Assembly (NCBI RefSeq): GCF_001509475.1
Contig: NZ_LLZG01000358.1
Location: 1-60,958, forward strand
DNA: 60,958 bases
Direction: 5' to 3'
From: Streptomyces regalis
Lineage (GTDB): Bacteria; Actinomycetota; Actinomycetes; Streptomycetales; Streptomycetaceae
The notes beneath the pieces were generated by a model. That model searched no databases. It was given only the letters and a program-made list of their open reading frames with translations, and was not told where the DNA came from. Each line of letters starts with the position of its first letter. Position 1 is the stretch's first letter. Below, one piece after another: positions 40,387 through 49,611 of this stretch. Both the position numbers and the translations under genes were made by a program.

Positions 40387-41664
40387 TCATTGATGTGACA
40401 CAGGCCGGCGTTCAAAGCGGGCCATAGCCATAGCAACTGCCGCGTAAATAACGGCGACTGCGACCACGAGCGGTGCCGAGCGGCCGTCCGGCGGCAGTAT
40501 CAGGGCGGCGACGCCGGCGGCGCCGACGAAGGCGACGTTGAACAGCACGTCGTAGACCGAGAAGATCCGGCCGCGGAATCCGTCCTCGACCGAGGCCTGC
40601 ACGATCGTGTCCGTCGCGATCTTCGCCCCCTGCGTCGTCAGGCCAAGGACGAATGCCGCCACCAGCATAGGAGTTGTGGCGAACGGAAGTCCGAGGGCGG
40701 GCACCAGGACCGCGGCGGTTCCCGCGCACACGGCGATCCAGATGCCGGAGCCCAGACGTCCCGCAGCCCAGGGGGTCGCCACGGCCGCTGCGAAGAATCC
40801 GGCGGCAGAGATCGCCAACGCCAGCCCCAGCAGGGCGAGTCCGTCATCGGCGTTCGAGGAGAAGGCGTACCGGCAGAGCATCAGCAGCGTGACCAGCAGG
40901 GCGCCGTAGCAGAACCGCATCAGGGTCATCGTGAGCAGTGCCCAGACCGCCTCCCTCCGGGGCGGCGTGGCGAGATGGCGTACCCCTGCCGCCAGGTCGC
41001 GCGCGGTGCCGGAGATCGCCGCCGTGAGGCGTGGCTGCACCAACTCTCGGTCCGGGCCCAGCAGTTCCCGTGACATGCGCAGTGACGCCAGCCCCGCGCA
41101 CAGATACAGGGCAGCTGCCAGGAGCACCACGGCGGCATCGGAGTCCCAGGCCACCAGCCGTACGACGAAGGCCAGGCCGGCGCCCACGCTCGCGGCGAGT
41201 GTTCCGGCGGTCGGGGAAAGGGAGTTGGCGATCACAAGACGCTCGTGGTCGACCACGCGTGGCAGCGCGGCGGACAGGCCGGACAGGACGAAGCGGTTGA
41301 CGGCGGTGACGCACAGGGCGGAGACGTAGAAGAGCCAGTCCGGGACTTGGGTCAGGATCAGGACGGCCGTCACCGAGGCCAGTACGGTGCGCAGCAGGCT
41401 GCCGTACAGAAGAACCTGGCGGCGGCGCCAACGGTCCAGCAGGGCGCCGGAGAAAGGGCCCACGAGGGAGTACGGCAGGAGCAGTACCGCCATCGCGGAG
41501 GCGATCGCGGCGGCCGAGGTCTGTTTCTCCGGGGAGAAGACGACGTACGTGGCGAGCGCGGTCTGGTAGACGCCGTCGGCGCCCTGTGAGAGCAGGCGTA
41601 CGACGAGCAGGCGCCGGAAGTTCCCAAAGCGCAGCAGGACCCGCAGGTCGCGTACGACGGACAT
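40387..41664 (-). CDS. MFS transporter
   Basis: A 425-residue protein with about 12 membrane helices in the 6+6 pattern. Helix 1 follows FGNFRRLLVVRLLSQGADGV, the MFS loop 2-3 region is PFSGALLDRWRRRQVLLYGS, and late helices include FVGAAGVAALILPPDGRSAP. The layout resembles the enterobactin/macrolide-exporter type (MFS_3), so export of a small molecule is likely, but the substrate is unknown. The frame opens at 41679 (GTG), but the ATG at 41664 has GAGG 11 bases upstream and is preferred. A stop at 40387 leaves a 110-base gap to the LppU-like gene. Confidence 0.85.
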   Translation of the reverse strand: MSVVRDLRVLLRFGNFRRLLVVRLLSQGADGVYQTALATYVVFSPEKQTSAAAIASAMAVLLLPYSLVGPFSGALLDRWRRRQVLLYGSLLRTVLASVTAVLILTQVPDWLFYVSALCVTAVNRFVLSGLSAALPRVVDHERLVIANSLSPTAGTLAASVGAGLAFVVRLVAWDSDAAVVLLAAALYLCAGLASLRMSRELLGPDRELVQPRLTAAISGTARDLAAGVRHLATPPRREAVWALLTMTLMRFCYGALLVTLLMLCRYAFSSNADDGLALLGLALAISAAGFFAAAVATPWAAGRLGSGIWIAVCAGTAAVLVPALGLPFATTPMLVAAFVLGLTTQGAKIATDTIVQASVEDGFRGRIFSVYDVLFNVAFVGAAGVAALILPPDGRSAPLVVAVAVIYAAVAMAMARFERRPVSHQ

Positions 41665-41688
41665 GGCGCACAGCCTCACATATGGGGA

Positions 41689-41718
41689 GGGCCCCCGGGC
41701 GGTGCAACCCGGGGGCCC
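41689..41718 (-). terminator. Terminator after ino1
   Basis: Perfect arms gggcccccggg (41689-41699) and cccgggggccc (41708-41718) lie between the ino1 stop and the MFS start, separating the two leftward genes. Confidence 0.75.
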
Positions 41719-41760
41719 TCGGCAGCTCTGGCAGGAGCGTATTAGTGCGGCGCCGACTGC

Positions 41761-42843
41761 TTAGCGCTCGACTTCACCCTTGATGAACTTCTCGACGTTC
41801 TCGCGGGCCTCGTCGTCGAAGTACTGGACCGGCGGGGACTTCATGAAGTAGCTCGACGCCGACAGGATCGGGCCGCCGATGCCGCGGTCCTTGGCGATCT
41901 TCGCGGCGCGCAGGGCGTCGATGATGACGCCGGCGGAGTTCGGGGAGTCCCAGACCTCGAGCTTGTACTCCAGGTTCAGCGGGACGTCACCGAAGGCGCG
42001 GCCCTCGAGGCGGACGTAGGCCCACTTGCGGTCGTCGAGCCAGGCGACGTAGTCCGACGGGCCGATGTGGACGTTCTTCTCGCCGAGCTCCCGGTCGGGG
42101 ATCTGGGAGGTGACGGCCTGCGTCTTGGAGATCTTCTTGGACTCGAGGCGGTCACGCTCGAGCATGTTCTTGAAGTCCATGTTGCCGCCGACGTTCAGCT
42201 GCATCGTGCGGTCCAGGACGACGCCGCGGTCCTCGAACAGCTTCGCCATGACGCGGTGCGTGATGGTGGCGCCGACCTGCGACTTGATGTCGTCGCCGAC
42301 GATCGGGACGCCCGCCGCGGTGAACTTGTCCGCCCACTCCTTCGTACCGGCAATGAAGACCGGCAGGGCGTTGACGAAGGCGACCTTGGCGTCGATGGCG
42401 CACTGGGCGTAGAACTTCGCCGCGTCCTCGGAGCCCACGGGCAGGTAGCAGACGAGGACGTCGACCTGCTTGTCCTTGAGGACCTGGACGACGTCGACCG
42501 GGGCCTCGGCGGACTCCTCGATGGTCTCGCGGTAGTACTTGCCGAGGCCGTCGAGGGTGTGGCCGCGCTGCACGGTCACGCCGGTGCGGGGCACGTCGCA
42601 GATCTTGATGGTGTTGTTCTCGCTGGCGCCGATGGCGTCCGCGAGGTCCAGGCCGACCTTCTTCGCGTCGACATCGAAGGCGGCGACGAACTCGACGTCA
42701 CGGACGTGGTACTCACCGAACTGCACGTGCATCAGGCCGGGGACCTTGGACGCCGGGTCGGCGTCCTTGTAGTACTCGACTCCCTGAACCAGCGACGCGG
42801 CGCAGTTGCCCACGCCGACGACGGCTACGCGAACCGAACCCAT
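41761..42843 (-). CDS. ino1: Inositol-3-phosphate synthase
   Basis: A 360-residue NAD-dependent enzyme turning glucose 6-phosphate into 1D-myo-inositol 3-phosphate, the first step to mycothiol and phosphatidylinositol in actinobacteria. The NAD motif is [20 protein letters not shown]. Conserved regions include [32 protein letters not shown] and [20 protein letters not shown]. It is of the short prokaryotic type. A PadR regulator gene lies 44 bases upstream in the same direction, so the two are probably cotranscribed and controlled from the palindrome at 43600-43622. Confidence 0.92.
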   Translation of the reverse strand: MGSVRVAVVGVGNCAASLVQGVEYYKDADPASKVPGLMHVQFGEYHVRDVEFVAAFDVDAKKVGLDLADAIGASENNTIKICDVPRTGVTVQRGHTLDGLGKYYRETIEESAEAPVDVVQVLKDKQVDVLVCYLPVGSEDAAKFYAQCAIDAKVAFVNALPVFIAGTKEWADKFTAAGVPIVGDDIKSQVGATITHRVMAKLFEDRGVVLDRTMQLNVGGNMDFKNMLERDRLESKKISKTQAVTSQIPDRELGEKNVHIGPSDYVAWLDDRKWAYVRLEGRAFGDVPLNLEYKLEVWDSPNSAGVIIDALRAAKIAKDRGIGGPILSASSYFMKSPPVQYFDDEARENVEKFIKGEVER

Positions 42844-42887
42844 TCCGGTTGCTCCCTGTGTGTACGAGTGAGGCCCTCACTGGGCTC

Positions 42888-43571
42888 TCACGTGGCGGTG
42901 TCGCCGGGCGAATCCGTCCCGGGGGTACTCCCGGGACGGGGCAGATCGCCCGGCTCTCCAGATGTGGTGTCCTGCTGAGCGGACCCCCCGGAAGCGGAAC
43001 CCTTCAGGTCCCGCCCGGCCCGCTCGCTCTCGATGAGCTCGTTCAGCCAGCGCACTTCGCGCTCCACGGACTCCATCCCGTGGCGCTGGAGCTCAAGCGT
43101 GTAGTCGTCGAGGCGCTCCCGGGTGCGTGCCAGGGAGGCGCGCATCTTCTCCAGGCGCTCCTCCAGCCGGCTGCGGCGGCCCTCCAGCACGCGCATGCGC
43201 ACGTCCTGTGGTGTGCGTCCGAAGAAGGCAAATCGGGCAGCGAAGTGCTCGTCCTCGTACGCGTCGGGGCCGGTCTGTGAGAGCAGTTCCTCGAAGTGCT
43301 CCTTACCTTCTGCCGTCAACCGGTAGACGATCTTGGCGCGACGCCCCGTGAGTGGTGCGGTGAGGGCGTCCTCGGGGGTGTTCCCCGGTTCCTCGATCAA
43401 CCAGCCGTTGGCGACCAGCGTCTTGAGGCAGGGGTAGAGCGTGCCGTAGCTGAACGCACGGAACACGCCCAGTGACGTATTGAGTCGTTTGCGCAGCTCA
43501 TAGCCGTGCATCGGGGATTCGCGGAGCAGTCCGAGTACGGCGAACTCGAGGATCCCGGAACGTCGGCTCAT
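42888..43571 (-). CDS. PadR family transcriptional regulator
   Basis: A 227-residue regulator. The winged helix of PadR proteins fills residues 1-85 (MSRRSGILEFAVLGLLRESP; MHGYELRKRLNTSLGVFRAF; SYGTLYPCLKTLVANGWLIE), and a helical dimerisation domain (Vir_C/PadR_C) follows to about 180. The remaining Ser/Gly/Pro-rich tail is disordered. It precedes ino1 in one operon, and the perfect inverted repeat 29 bases before its start is its likely operator. In other Streptomyces a PadR gene also sits here. The effector is unknown. Confidence 0.88.
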   Translation of the reverse strand: MSRRSGILEFAVLGLLRESPMHGYELRKRLNTSLGVFRAFSYGTLYPCLKTLVANGWLIEEPGNTPEDALTAPLTGRRAKIVYRLTAEGKEHFEELLSQTGPDAYEDEHFAARFAFFGRTPQDVRMRVLEGRRSRLEERLEKMRASLARTRERLDDYTLELQRHGMESVEREVRWLNELIESERAGRDLKGSASGGSAQQDTTSGEPGDLPRPGSTPGTDSPGDTAT

Positions 43572-43599
43572 CCCCTCGCCTCCTCGTCATATCTCGCGC

Positions 43600-43622
43600 T
43601 GATGTATCGACTCGATACATCA
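43600..43622. promoter_or_regulatory. PadR-type operator
   Basis: A perfect 11-bp inverted repeat with one central base: tgatgtatcga-c-tcgatacatca. ATGTAT...ATACAT cores are typical of PadR operators. It lies in the promoter region of the padR-ino1 operon and implies autorepression. Confidence 0.75.
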
Positions 43623-43923
43623 CGACGATAGAACGGCCTTCCGGGCGCGACAAGTGGGGGAACGGTGAACGGGATCACATCAACGATTCATGTGGAGCGA
43701 GTTGCCCGATTTGGGGTGAAGTTCGGGGCTAGGTGGGCTTTGACGGTGCGTAGTCTGTGCGCCATGCACACCACCGGGAACCGAGTGACACCTGAGGGCG
43801 TCGTCGTCCTTGGTGCAGTACGGGTGAATGCGGAACCGACCGCATCCGTACTTCGGGGGGACCGGAAAACAGCCGCCGTTGCCAGGCGCCCAGGGGTGCG
43901 CCTGCCCGAGGAGTAGTCGTTCG
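43623..43923. other. Promoter region between the PadR and penicillin-binding protein genes
   Basis: About 300 bases without a convincing gene, between divergent genes. A -35-like TTGACG (43740-43745) is followed by TAGTCT (43751-43756), too close to form a promoter pair. The Shine-Dalgarno sequence gaggag at 43910-43915 serves the penicillin-binding protein start at 43924. Nothing else stands out. Confidence 0.4.
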
Positions 43924-46557
43924 ATGAGCGAGCACCGTCGCAAACCGCCGCAGCCGCAGGGAGGCGGACGTGCCGCGGCCCGACGCGGCCAGTCCGGCTC
44001 GTCTCCCGGCCGCCGAGCGGCACCGCGAGGCGCCACCGGATCTCCTTCCGACTCGTACGGGTCGGGTTTCAGCGGTTCGGAAGGCGAGGAACGTCCGTAC
44101 GGCGGTCGTGCCGAAGCACGACGCGCGGCCCAGAGAAGCGGAGGTGGCCGCCGCAGAGCGGCCGACCCGGGCCGGGGTGGCCGCCGTGCCGCCCCCGGCG
44201 GGCCGAACGGCCCTGGGCGTGGCCGAGGGCGCGCGGTTCCGCCCGGCCGGAAGCGGTTCATCGACTATCCGCGCGCGGGCAAGTACGGCGTGGCGCGCTG
44301 GGTGCCGTCGTGGCGGCTCGTCACCGGCCTGTTCATCGGCTTCTTCGGCAGTCTCGTGGCCATCACGGGCATCGGGTACGCGATGGTCGGTATCCCCAAG
44401 GAGGACGCGGCGGCCAAGTCTGAGAACAACGTCTACTACTGGAAAGACGGCTCTCAGATGGTCGCCACGGGCAGTGGCCAGAACCGTCAGAACGTCACGA
44501 TCGACAAGATCCCGAAGGCCATGCGGTTCGCGGTGATCTCGGCCGAGAACAAGACCTTCTACGAGGACTCGGGCATCGACCCCGCGGGCATCGCCCGAGC
44601 GCTGGCCAACATGGCCCGGGGTGGTGACACGCAAGGCGGTTCGACGATCACTCAGCAGTTCGTCAAGAACACCTACCTGAGCCAGGAGCAGACGCTCTCC
44701 CGGAAATTCAAGGAGCTGTTCATCTCCATAAAGGTGGGGGGCGAACTCACGAAGGACGAGATTCTCCAGGGGTATCTGAACACCTCGTACTACGGTCGTG
44801 GCGCCTACGGCATCCAGGCAGCCGCCCAGACCTACTACGGCAAGGACGCGGTCAAGCTCACGCCCAGCGAGTGCGCCTTCCTCGCTGCCCTGCTGAAGGG
44901 CCCGACCTACTACGATCCTGCGGGCAACGAGAACCTCGACAAGTCGGCGACTCCTCAGGCGAACCGCAAGCGTTCCGAGGAGCGCTGGAGCTGGATCCTC
45001 GGCGAGATGCGCAAGGACGACCGTCTCACGGAGGCGGAGTACCAGGAGGCCATCAAGGAGTACCCCAAGCCCCAGGGCCTCAAGGCGACCAAGGGCATGA
45101 CCGGCCAGATCAGCTACCTGGTCGACACGGCCAAGAAGTACGTCCTGAACCACTCGGAGATCTCGCAGACGGAGTTCGACAAGGGCGGCTACCAGATCTA
45201 CACGACCTTCGAGAAGGACAAGGTCGACGCCCTCGCCAAGGCCGTCAAGAAGATCGAGAAGGAGCGCCTCGACCCGAAGCGCGAGTTGGACAAGTACGTC
45301 CAGTTCGGTGCGGCGTCAGTGAAGCCCAATGACGGTGCGATCGTCGCTATCTACGGCGGTGCGGGCTACGAGAACGACCACTTCACGAACAATGCGGACA
45401 CGTCGGGTGTCCCCGTCGGTTCGACGTGGAAGCCGTTTGTGCTCGCTGCGGCCATGCAGTACGGCAGGTACGACACCGACGGCGTGGGCCTGTCGCCGAT
45501 GAGCAAGTACAACGGCAACGACAAGCTCAAGGTCAGGAACCAGGACGGCAGCTATGTCCTGGACAAGGATGACAATGTCTTCCTCCAGCGCAACGAGAGC
45601 AAGCGTGCCTGGGGTTACATCACCCTGCGCAAGGCGATGGAGCAGTCCATCAACACACCGTTCGTGCAGCTCGGCTGGGATGTCGGAATGTCGAAGGTAC
45701 GGGACGTCGCGCAGAAGTCGGGCATCCTGGAAGACAGCTTTGCCACGCTCAACCCGTCTTTCGCGCTCGGCACGTCAACCCCCAGCGCGATCCGCATGGC
45801 CGACGCCTACGCGACCTTCGCTGCATCCGGCAAGCACACCAATCCGTACTCGGTCGTCGAGGTCAAGAAGGACGGCCAGCCGGAACCCGGTTTCACCAAG
45901 CCGAAGGTCACCCAGGCGATGCTCCCGAACGTGGCGAACAACGTCACGGACACCCTCGAGAACGTCATCGAGAACGGTACGGGTCAGAACGCCAAGGCCC
46001 TCGGCCGTACGGCGGCCGGTAAGACTGGTACCACCGACGAGAACAAGTCGGCCTGGTTCGTCGGCTACACCCAGCAGCTCTCGACCGCGGTCGCGATGTT
46101 CCGGGAGAACCCGAAGGACCACCGCCTGCTCTCCATGAATGGCACGGCCGGCGAGGACTCCATCCACGGTGGTGACGTCCCCACGGAAGTGTGGACCGAG
46201 TACATGAAGGTCGCGCTCGAGGGCAAGAGAGACCTCGGCTTCCCGGACGCCGAGGAGATCGGTGAGATCCAGGACGCCGTGGGCGCGCCGTCGCCGACCC
46301 CGTCCTTCACGCCGGAGCCGAGCGAGTCGGCGACCCCGACGCCGAGCGCGACGCCCAGTGAGACCGCCGTCTCTCCGACGCCCACGGCGAGTGAGTCCTG
46401 CCAGTTCGGCTTCCAGTGCGAGGACAGCAGCGGTGGACAGAACGGTGGCTCGGACGGGGGCGTGACATCGTCGCCTACGCCCACGACGACGGAGACGGAC
46501 AACTCCGGAGGCAATGCCAACGGCAACGGAGGCATCTTCGGCGGTCCATCAGGCTGA
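43924..46557 (+). CDS. Class A penicillin-binding protein (transglycosylase/transpeptidase)
   Basis: An 877-residue peptidoglycan synthase. The first 125 residues are a basic, disordered cytoplasmic part. A membrane helix follows at about 131-155. The GT51 domain has catalytic Glu208 in SAENKTFYEDSGID, then GGSTITQQFVKNTYL and FKELFISIKVGGELTKDEIL. The transpeptidase domain has the active-site STWK (GSTWKPFVLAAAMQ), an SIN-type motif (MEQSINTPFVQLG) and KTGTT. The C-terminal 130 residues are a Ser/Thr/Pro-rich tail. The frame is open upstream to 43828, but the ATG at 43924 has GAGGAG before it. A strong terminator and a parS pair follow. Confidence 0.95.
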   Translation: MSEHRRKPPQPQGGGRAAARRGQSGSSPGRRAAPRGATGSPSDSYGSGFSGSEGEERPYGGRAEARRAAQRSGGGRRRAADPGRGGRRAAPGGPNGPGRGRGRAVPPGRKRFIDYPRAGKYGVARWVPSWRLVTGLFIGFFGSLVAITGIGYAMVGIPKEDAAAKSENNVYYWKDGSQMVATGSGQNRQNVTIDKIPKAMRFAVISAENKTFYEDSGIDPAGIARALANMARGGDTQGGSTITQQFVKNTYLSQEQTLSRKFKELFISIKVGGELTKDEILQGYLNTSYYGRGAYGIQAAAQTYYGKDAVKLTPSECAFLAALLKGPTYYDPAGNENLDKSATPQANRKRSEERWSWILGEMRKDDRLTEAEYQEAIKEYPKPQGLKATKGMTGQISYLVDTAKKYVLNHSEISQTEFDKGGYQIYTTFEKDKVDALAKAVKKIEKERLDPKRELDKYVQFGAASVKPNDGAIVAIYGGAGYENDHFTNNADTSGVPVGSTWKPFVLAAAMQYGRYDTDGVGLSPMSKYNGNDKLKVRNQDGSYVLDKDDNVFLQRNESKRAWGYITLRKAMEQSINTPFVQLGWDVGMSKVRDVAQKSGILEDSFATLNPSFALGTSTPSAIRMADAYATFAASGKHTNPYSVVEVKKDGQPEPGFTKPKVTQAMLPNVANNVTDTLENVIENGTGQNAKALGRTAAGKTGTTDENKSAWFVGYTQQLSTAVAMFRENPKDHRLLSMNGTAGEDSIHGGDVPTEVWTEYMKVALEGKRDLGFPDAEEIGEIQDAVGAPSPTPSFTPEPSESATPTPSATPSETAVSPTPTASESCQFGFQCEDSSGGQNGGSDGGVTSSPTPTTTETDNSGGNANGNGGIFGGPSG

Positions 46558-46580
46558 CGACGGTCTCACCTGACGCGAGA

Positions 46581-46628
46581 AGGCCGGTGGCCGGCACCCA
46601 TGAAGCCCAGGGTGCCGGCCACCGGCCT
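46581..46628 (+). terminator. Terminator after the penicillin-binding protein gene
   Basis: A 19-bp perfect stem (46581-46599 with 46610-46628) 24 bases after the stop. Its last base is the first base of parS site 8. Confidence 0.85.
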
Positions 46629-46661
46629 GTTTCACGTGAAACGTCGGTTTCACGTGAAACA
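46628..46661. promoter_or_regulatory. parS: parS sites 8 and 9, tandem pair
   Basis: Two exact 14-bp cores, at 46629-46642 and 46647-46660, lie 18 bases apart centre to centre. They sit between the terminator of the penicillin-binding protein gene and the next rightward gene. Confidence 0.95.
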
Positions 46662-46723
46662 CTCGGCCGTCGCACCCGGTCGTGCTCGCACCGTTCTCAG
46701 ACAGGTACGGCAGGATGTGCCCC

Positions 46724-48238
46724 ATGCCCAGTGCAGAGACGACGCCCACGAGCGTGCACGAGCCGGACCTGGTGCGGCCGACAAAGGCGGACGAGGTCGC
46801 CGCGAGCGGGAGTGAGCTGATCGGTGGCCCCATCGGACGGCGCGCCCTGCTCGGGACGTCCTGGTGGACTCCCGTACGGATCGTCACGCTCGTGGCGATC
46901 GGCATGTTCGCCCTCGGTCTGATCCAGAAGGCACCCTGCTACAACGGTGCCTGGTTCTTCGGGGCCAGCTCGCAGTACACGCATGCCTGCTACTCGGACA
47001 TCCCCCACCTCTACCAGGGGCGCGGCTTCGCCGACGGGCTGGTGCCGTACTTCGACAAGCTCCCCGGCGACATGGAGTACCTCGAATACCCGGTGCTGAC
47101 CGGTGTCTTCATGGAGGCCGCCTCCTGGCTCACGTCGGGCAGCGGCAGTATCCAGGACCAGGAGCAGTGGTACTGGATGGTCAACGCCGGGATGCTGATG
47201 GTGTGCGCGGCCGTCATCGCCGTCTGCGTGACCCGCACCCACGGCCGACGCCCCTGGGACGGCCTGCTGGTCGCCCTCGCGCCCGCCTTCGCGCTGACCG
47301 CGACCATTAACTGGGATCTGCTGGCCGTCGCCCTGACGGCCGCCGCGATGCTGATGTGGTCGCGCGGCCGCTCCCTCGCCTTCGGCATCCTCCTGGGGCT
47401 TGCTACGGCCGCCAAGCTCTACCCCGTCTTCCTGCTCGGCGCCTTGCTCGTCCTGTGCTGGCGTGCGGGCAAGTGGCGGGACTTCGGGAAGGCGCTGGTC
47501 GGCACTGTCTTCGCCTGGCTCGTCGTGAACCTTCCGGTGATGCTGCTCGCCTGGGAGGGATGGTCGCAGTTCTACCGGTTCAGCCAGGAGCGGGGCGTCG
47601 ACTTCGGCTCCTTCTGGCTGATCATGGCCCAGAACTCCACCGACCCGTTCAGCACAGAGACCGTCAACACGCTCGCCACGCTGCTGATGCTGCTGTGCTG
47701 CGTCGGCATCGCCGCGCTCGCGCTCACCGCGCCGCGGCGTCCGCGCTTCGCCCAGTTGGCCTTCCTGATCGTCGCGGCGTTCATCCTCACCAACAAGGTC
47801 TACTCGCCGCAGTACGTCCTGTGGCTGGTCCCCCTGGCCGTGCTTGCCCGGCCGAGGTGGCGGGACTTCCTCATCTGGCAGGCGTGCGAGGTGGCGTACT
47901 TCCTCGGGATCTGGATGTACCTCGCGTACACGACCAGCGGGGACGCCCACAAGGGCCTACCGCCCGACGGCTACCACTGGGCCATCGGCGTGCATCTGCT
48001 GGGGACGCTGTACCTGTGCGCCGTCGTCGTACGGGACATCCTCATGCCGGAGCGGGATCCGGTGCGCCGGGCTGGTGAGGACGATCCCTCGGGCGGGGTG
48101 CTCGACGGGGCGGAGGACATGTTCGTGCTCGGGGTTGCGGCCCATCCGCCGCGGCACGCGGCGCACGCTGTGGAGGGCGCGTACGTCAACTGGGGCGGAC
48201 AATCCAGCGGAACGGGTCAGCCCACCACCAATGAGTGA
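46724..48238 (+). CDS. GT87-like membrane glycosyltransferase (DUF2029)
   Basis: A 504-residue integral membrane protein with about ten helices, for example VRIVTLVAIGMFALGLIQKA, GMLMVCAAVIAVCV and LLALAPAFALTATINWDLLA-type stretches. The extracellular loop after helix 1 has CYSDIPHLYQGRGFADGLVP and EYLEYPVLTGVFMEAASWLT, with acidic residues where GT-C polyprenyl-phosphate-mannose-dependent transferases carry their catalytic acids. It probably adds a sugar, perhaps mannose, to an envelope acceptor; the acceptor is unknown. The start is ATG 46724 with AGGA upstream; the frame opens at 46682. Confidence 0.8.
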   Translation: MPSAETTPTSVHEPDLVRPTKADEVAASGSELIGGPIGRRALLGTSWWTPVRIVTLVAIGMFALGLIQKAPCYNGAWFFGASSQYTHACYSDIPHLYQGRGFADGLVPYFDKLPGDMEYLEYPVLTGVFMEAASWLTSGSGSIQDQEQWYWMVNAGMLMVCAAVIAVCVTRTHGRRPWDGLLVALAPAFALTATINWDLLAVALTAAAMLMWSRGRSLAFGILLGLATAAKLYPVFLLGALLVLCWRAGKWRDFGKALVGTVFAWLVVNLPVMLLAWEGWSQFYRFSQERGVDFGSFWLIMAQNSTDPFSTETVNTLATLLMLLCCVGIAALALTAPRRPRFAQLAFLIVAAFILTNKVYSPQYVLWLVPLAVLARPRWRDFLIWQACEVAYFLGIWMYLAYTTSGDAHKGLPPDGYHWAIGVHLLGTLYLCAVVVRDILMPERDPVRRAGEDDPSGGVLDGAEDMFVLGVAAHPPRHAAHAVEGAYVNWGGQSSGTGQPTTNE

Positions 48239-48303
48239 AGTGGTGCAAAGTTCGCACTGTTGAGCCTCCGTCGATCTTACGTTCTGCTACGGAGGTGATC
48301 GCT

Positions 48304-49453
48304 GTGAGCGAACAGTGCTGGTCGTCCACTGGGACGGCCGAAGAAGACCAGGCGGATCACGCGAGCGGGACGTGCCCGAAGGTCTTCGCGCAGTGGAAAG
48401 ACAACAAGGAAGCCATCGAAGGCGTGCTCCTCGAATCCCCGACGCTGCGCAGCCGGATGGCGCAGCGGACAGAGGTCCTGGAGCGGGTTGGGAACTGCGG
48501 TTGCTGCCGGACGGGGTGCACGCGACCAGTGCGATGGTCGCGGAGTACTACGGGGTGGGTGAGACCGTCATTCGTGCCTTGGTCCTCGACCACCGTGACG
48601 AGCTCCAAGTCAACGGTTACCACACCGTGACAGGGGCGGAACTGAGTTACTTCAAGCAACTCTGTGGCGCAACTCAGTCGCGTGCCCGCTCCCTCGCCCT
48701 GTTCACACACCGCACCATCCTGAACACGGGGATGCTACTCCGCGACAGCCCCGTCGCACGTCAGGTGCGGTACGAACTCCTCAACGACGTCCAGGACGGT
48801 CGCCCACAACCTGTGGAAACCTACCCGCAGCACCAGGCAAGGAGGAGAGCCTGGACGCCCGCATCGTCCGCATCACCGAGCGCACCGTCTCCTCGATCCT
48901 GTCCCGGACCGTCATCCCGATGCAGAACGCGATGATCGAGACCTGCTCGGAACTGCGCCGCGACGTGAACCTGCTGCGCAAGGACGTCCACGCCATTAAG
49001 GCGACTCTGTACGAGGCAGCACCCGGTACGCCCCGTCCCGAACTGGCGAGCCTGATGCCCGCCGTCGACGTCATGAGCTGGAAGCAGTTCGAGCAGCACG
49101 TCGCCCAGCTGTGCCGTCGGGACGGCTGCACGGATGTCGTGGTCACCGGCGGCAAGGGCGACCTCGGCGCGGATGTCATCGCTCTGTTGCCGGACGGCAG
49201 GCGGCTGGTGATCCAGTGCAAGCGGCAGGCCGCTCACCGCGCGGTCACCACCGCCGACATGCAGCGGTTCATCGGAGCTGCACGGCCGGAGCACCACGCC
49301 GACATCGCGCTCTACGCGGTGACCTGCCGGTTCACCAAGAGCGCGCTGGCCCTCGCGGCCCGGCACGGGATCACCGTCATGCCGCGTGAACTCTTCGCGG
49401 CGTGGAACGCGGGCGCACGGCTGGAGACGCTGCTGCTCAACACCGCAGCTTGA
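48304..49453 (+). pseudogene. Frameshifted antirepressor-like/Mrr-type restriction nuclease gene
   Basis: Three successive frames join into one protein if one base is restored at two points. Frame 1 runs from GTG 48304 (Shine-Dalgarno GGAGGTG) and reads VSEQCWSSTGTAEEDQADHA to EVLERVG. Restoring one G in the run at about 48489-48492 gives ELRLLPDGVHATSAMVAEYY, and restoring one near 48836 gives GKEESLDARIVRITERTVSS. The total, 1150 plus two bases, is exactly 384 codons. The middle part (VIRALVLDHRDELQVNGYHT and LFTHRTILNTGMLLRDSPVA) resembles phage antirepressor-type DNA-binding modules. The last third has the Mrr-family nuclease core GGKGDLGADVIALLPDGRRL followed by VIQCKRQ. Either a decayed defence gene or two sequencing indels. 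Confidence 0.75.
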
Positions 49454-49472
49454 TCATCAGCGCAAGAGACGA

Positions 49473-49513
49473 GGAGGGGCTTGCCGCAAGGCGAATTTGC
49501 GGCAAGCCCCTCC
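49473..49513. terminator. Strong hairpin after the broken nuclease gene
   Basis: A 16-bp perfect stem, ggaggggcttgccgca (49473-49488) with its inverse complement at 49498-49513. It starts 20 bases after the stop codon and should terminate from either side. Confidence 0.8.
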
Positions 49514-49583
49514 GGCTTGATGAGACCGAGTTGTGTGCACAGGCGGGCAACAGAGTTGCTCGATCTCACTCTGTCATCGGGAA

Positions 49584-49606
49584 CTGAGCTCCTTGAAGGA
49601 GCTCAG
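49584..49606. repeat. Perfect 11-bp inverted repeat with one-base centre
   Basis: ctgagctcctt (49584-49594), g, aaggagctcag (49596-49606), just beyond the stop of the leftward racemase-like gene. The tight centre favours a protein-binding site over a hairpin loop, but its position suits termination; I cannot decide. Confidence 0.5.
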
Positions 49607-49611
49607 TCGGC

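Noticed and set aside
41689..41718. Attenuator or riboswitch for the MFS gene
   Set aside because: A simple perfect hairpin with no alternative pairing; best explained as the ino1 terminator.
48304..48630. Independent small gene formed by the first frame of the broken nuclease
   Set aside because: Protein-like sequence stops at about 48490 and continues in the next frame; the remaining codons are Arg/Ser/Thr-biased shadow.
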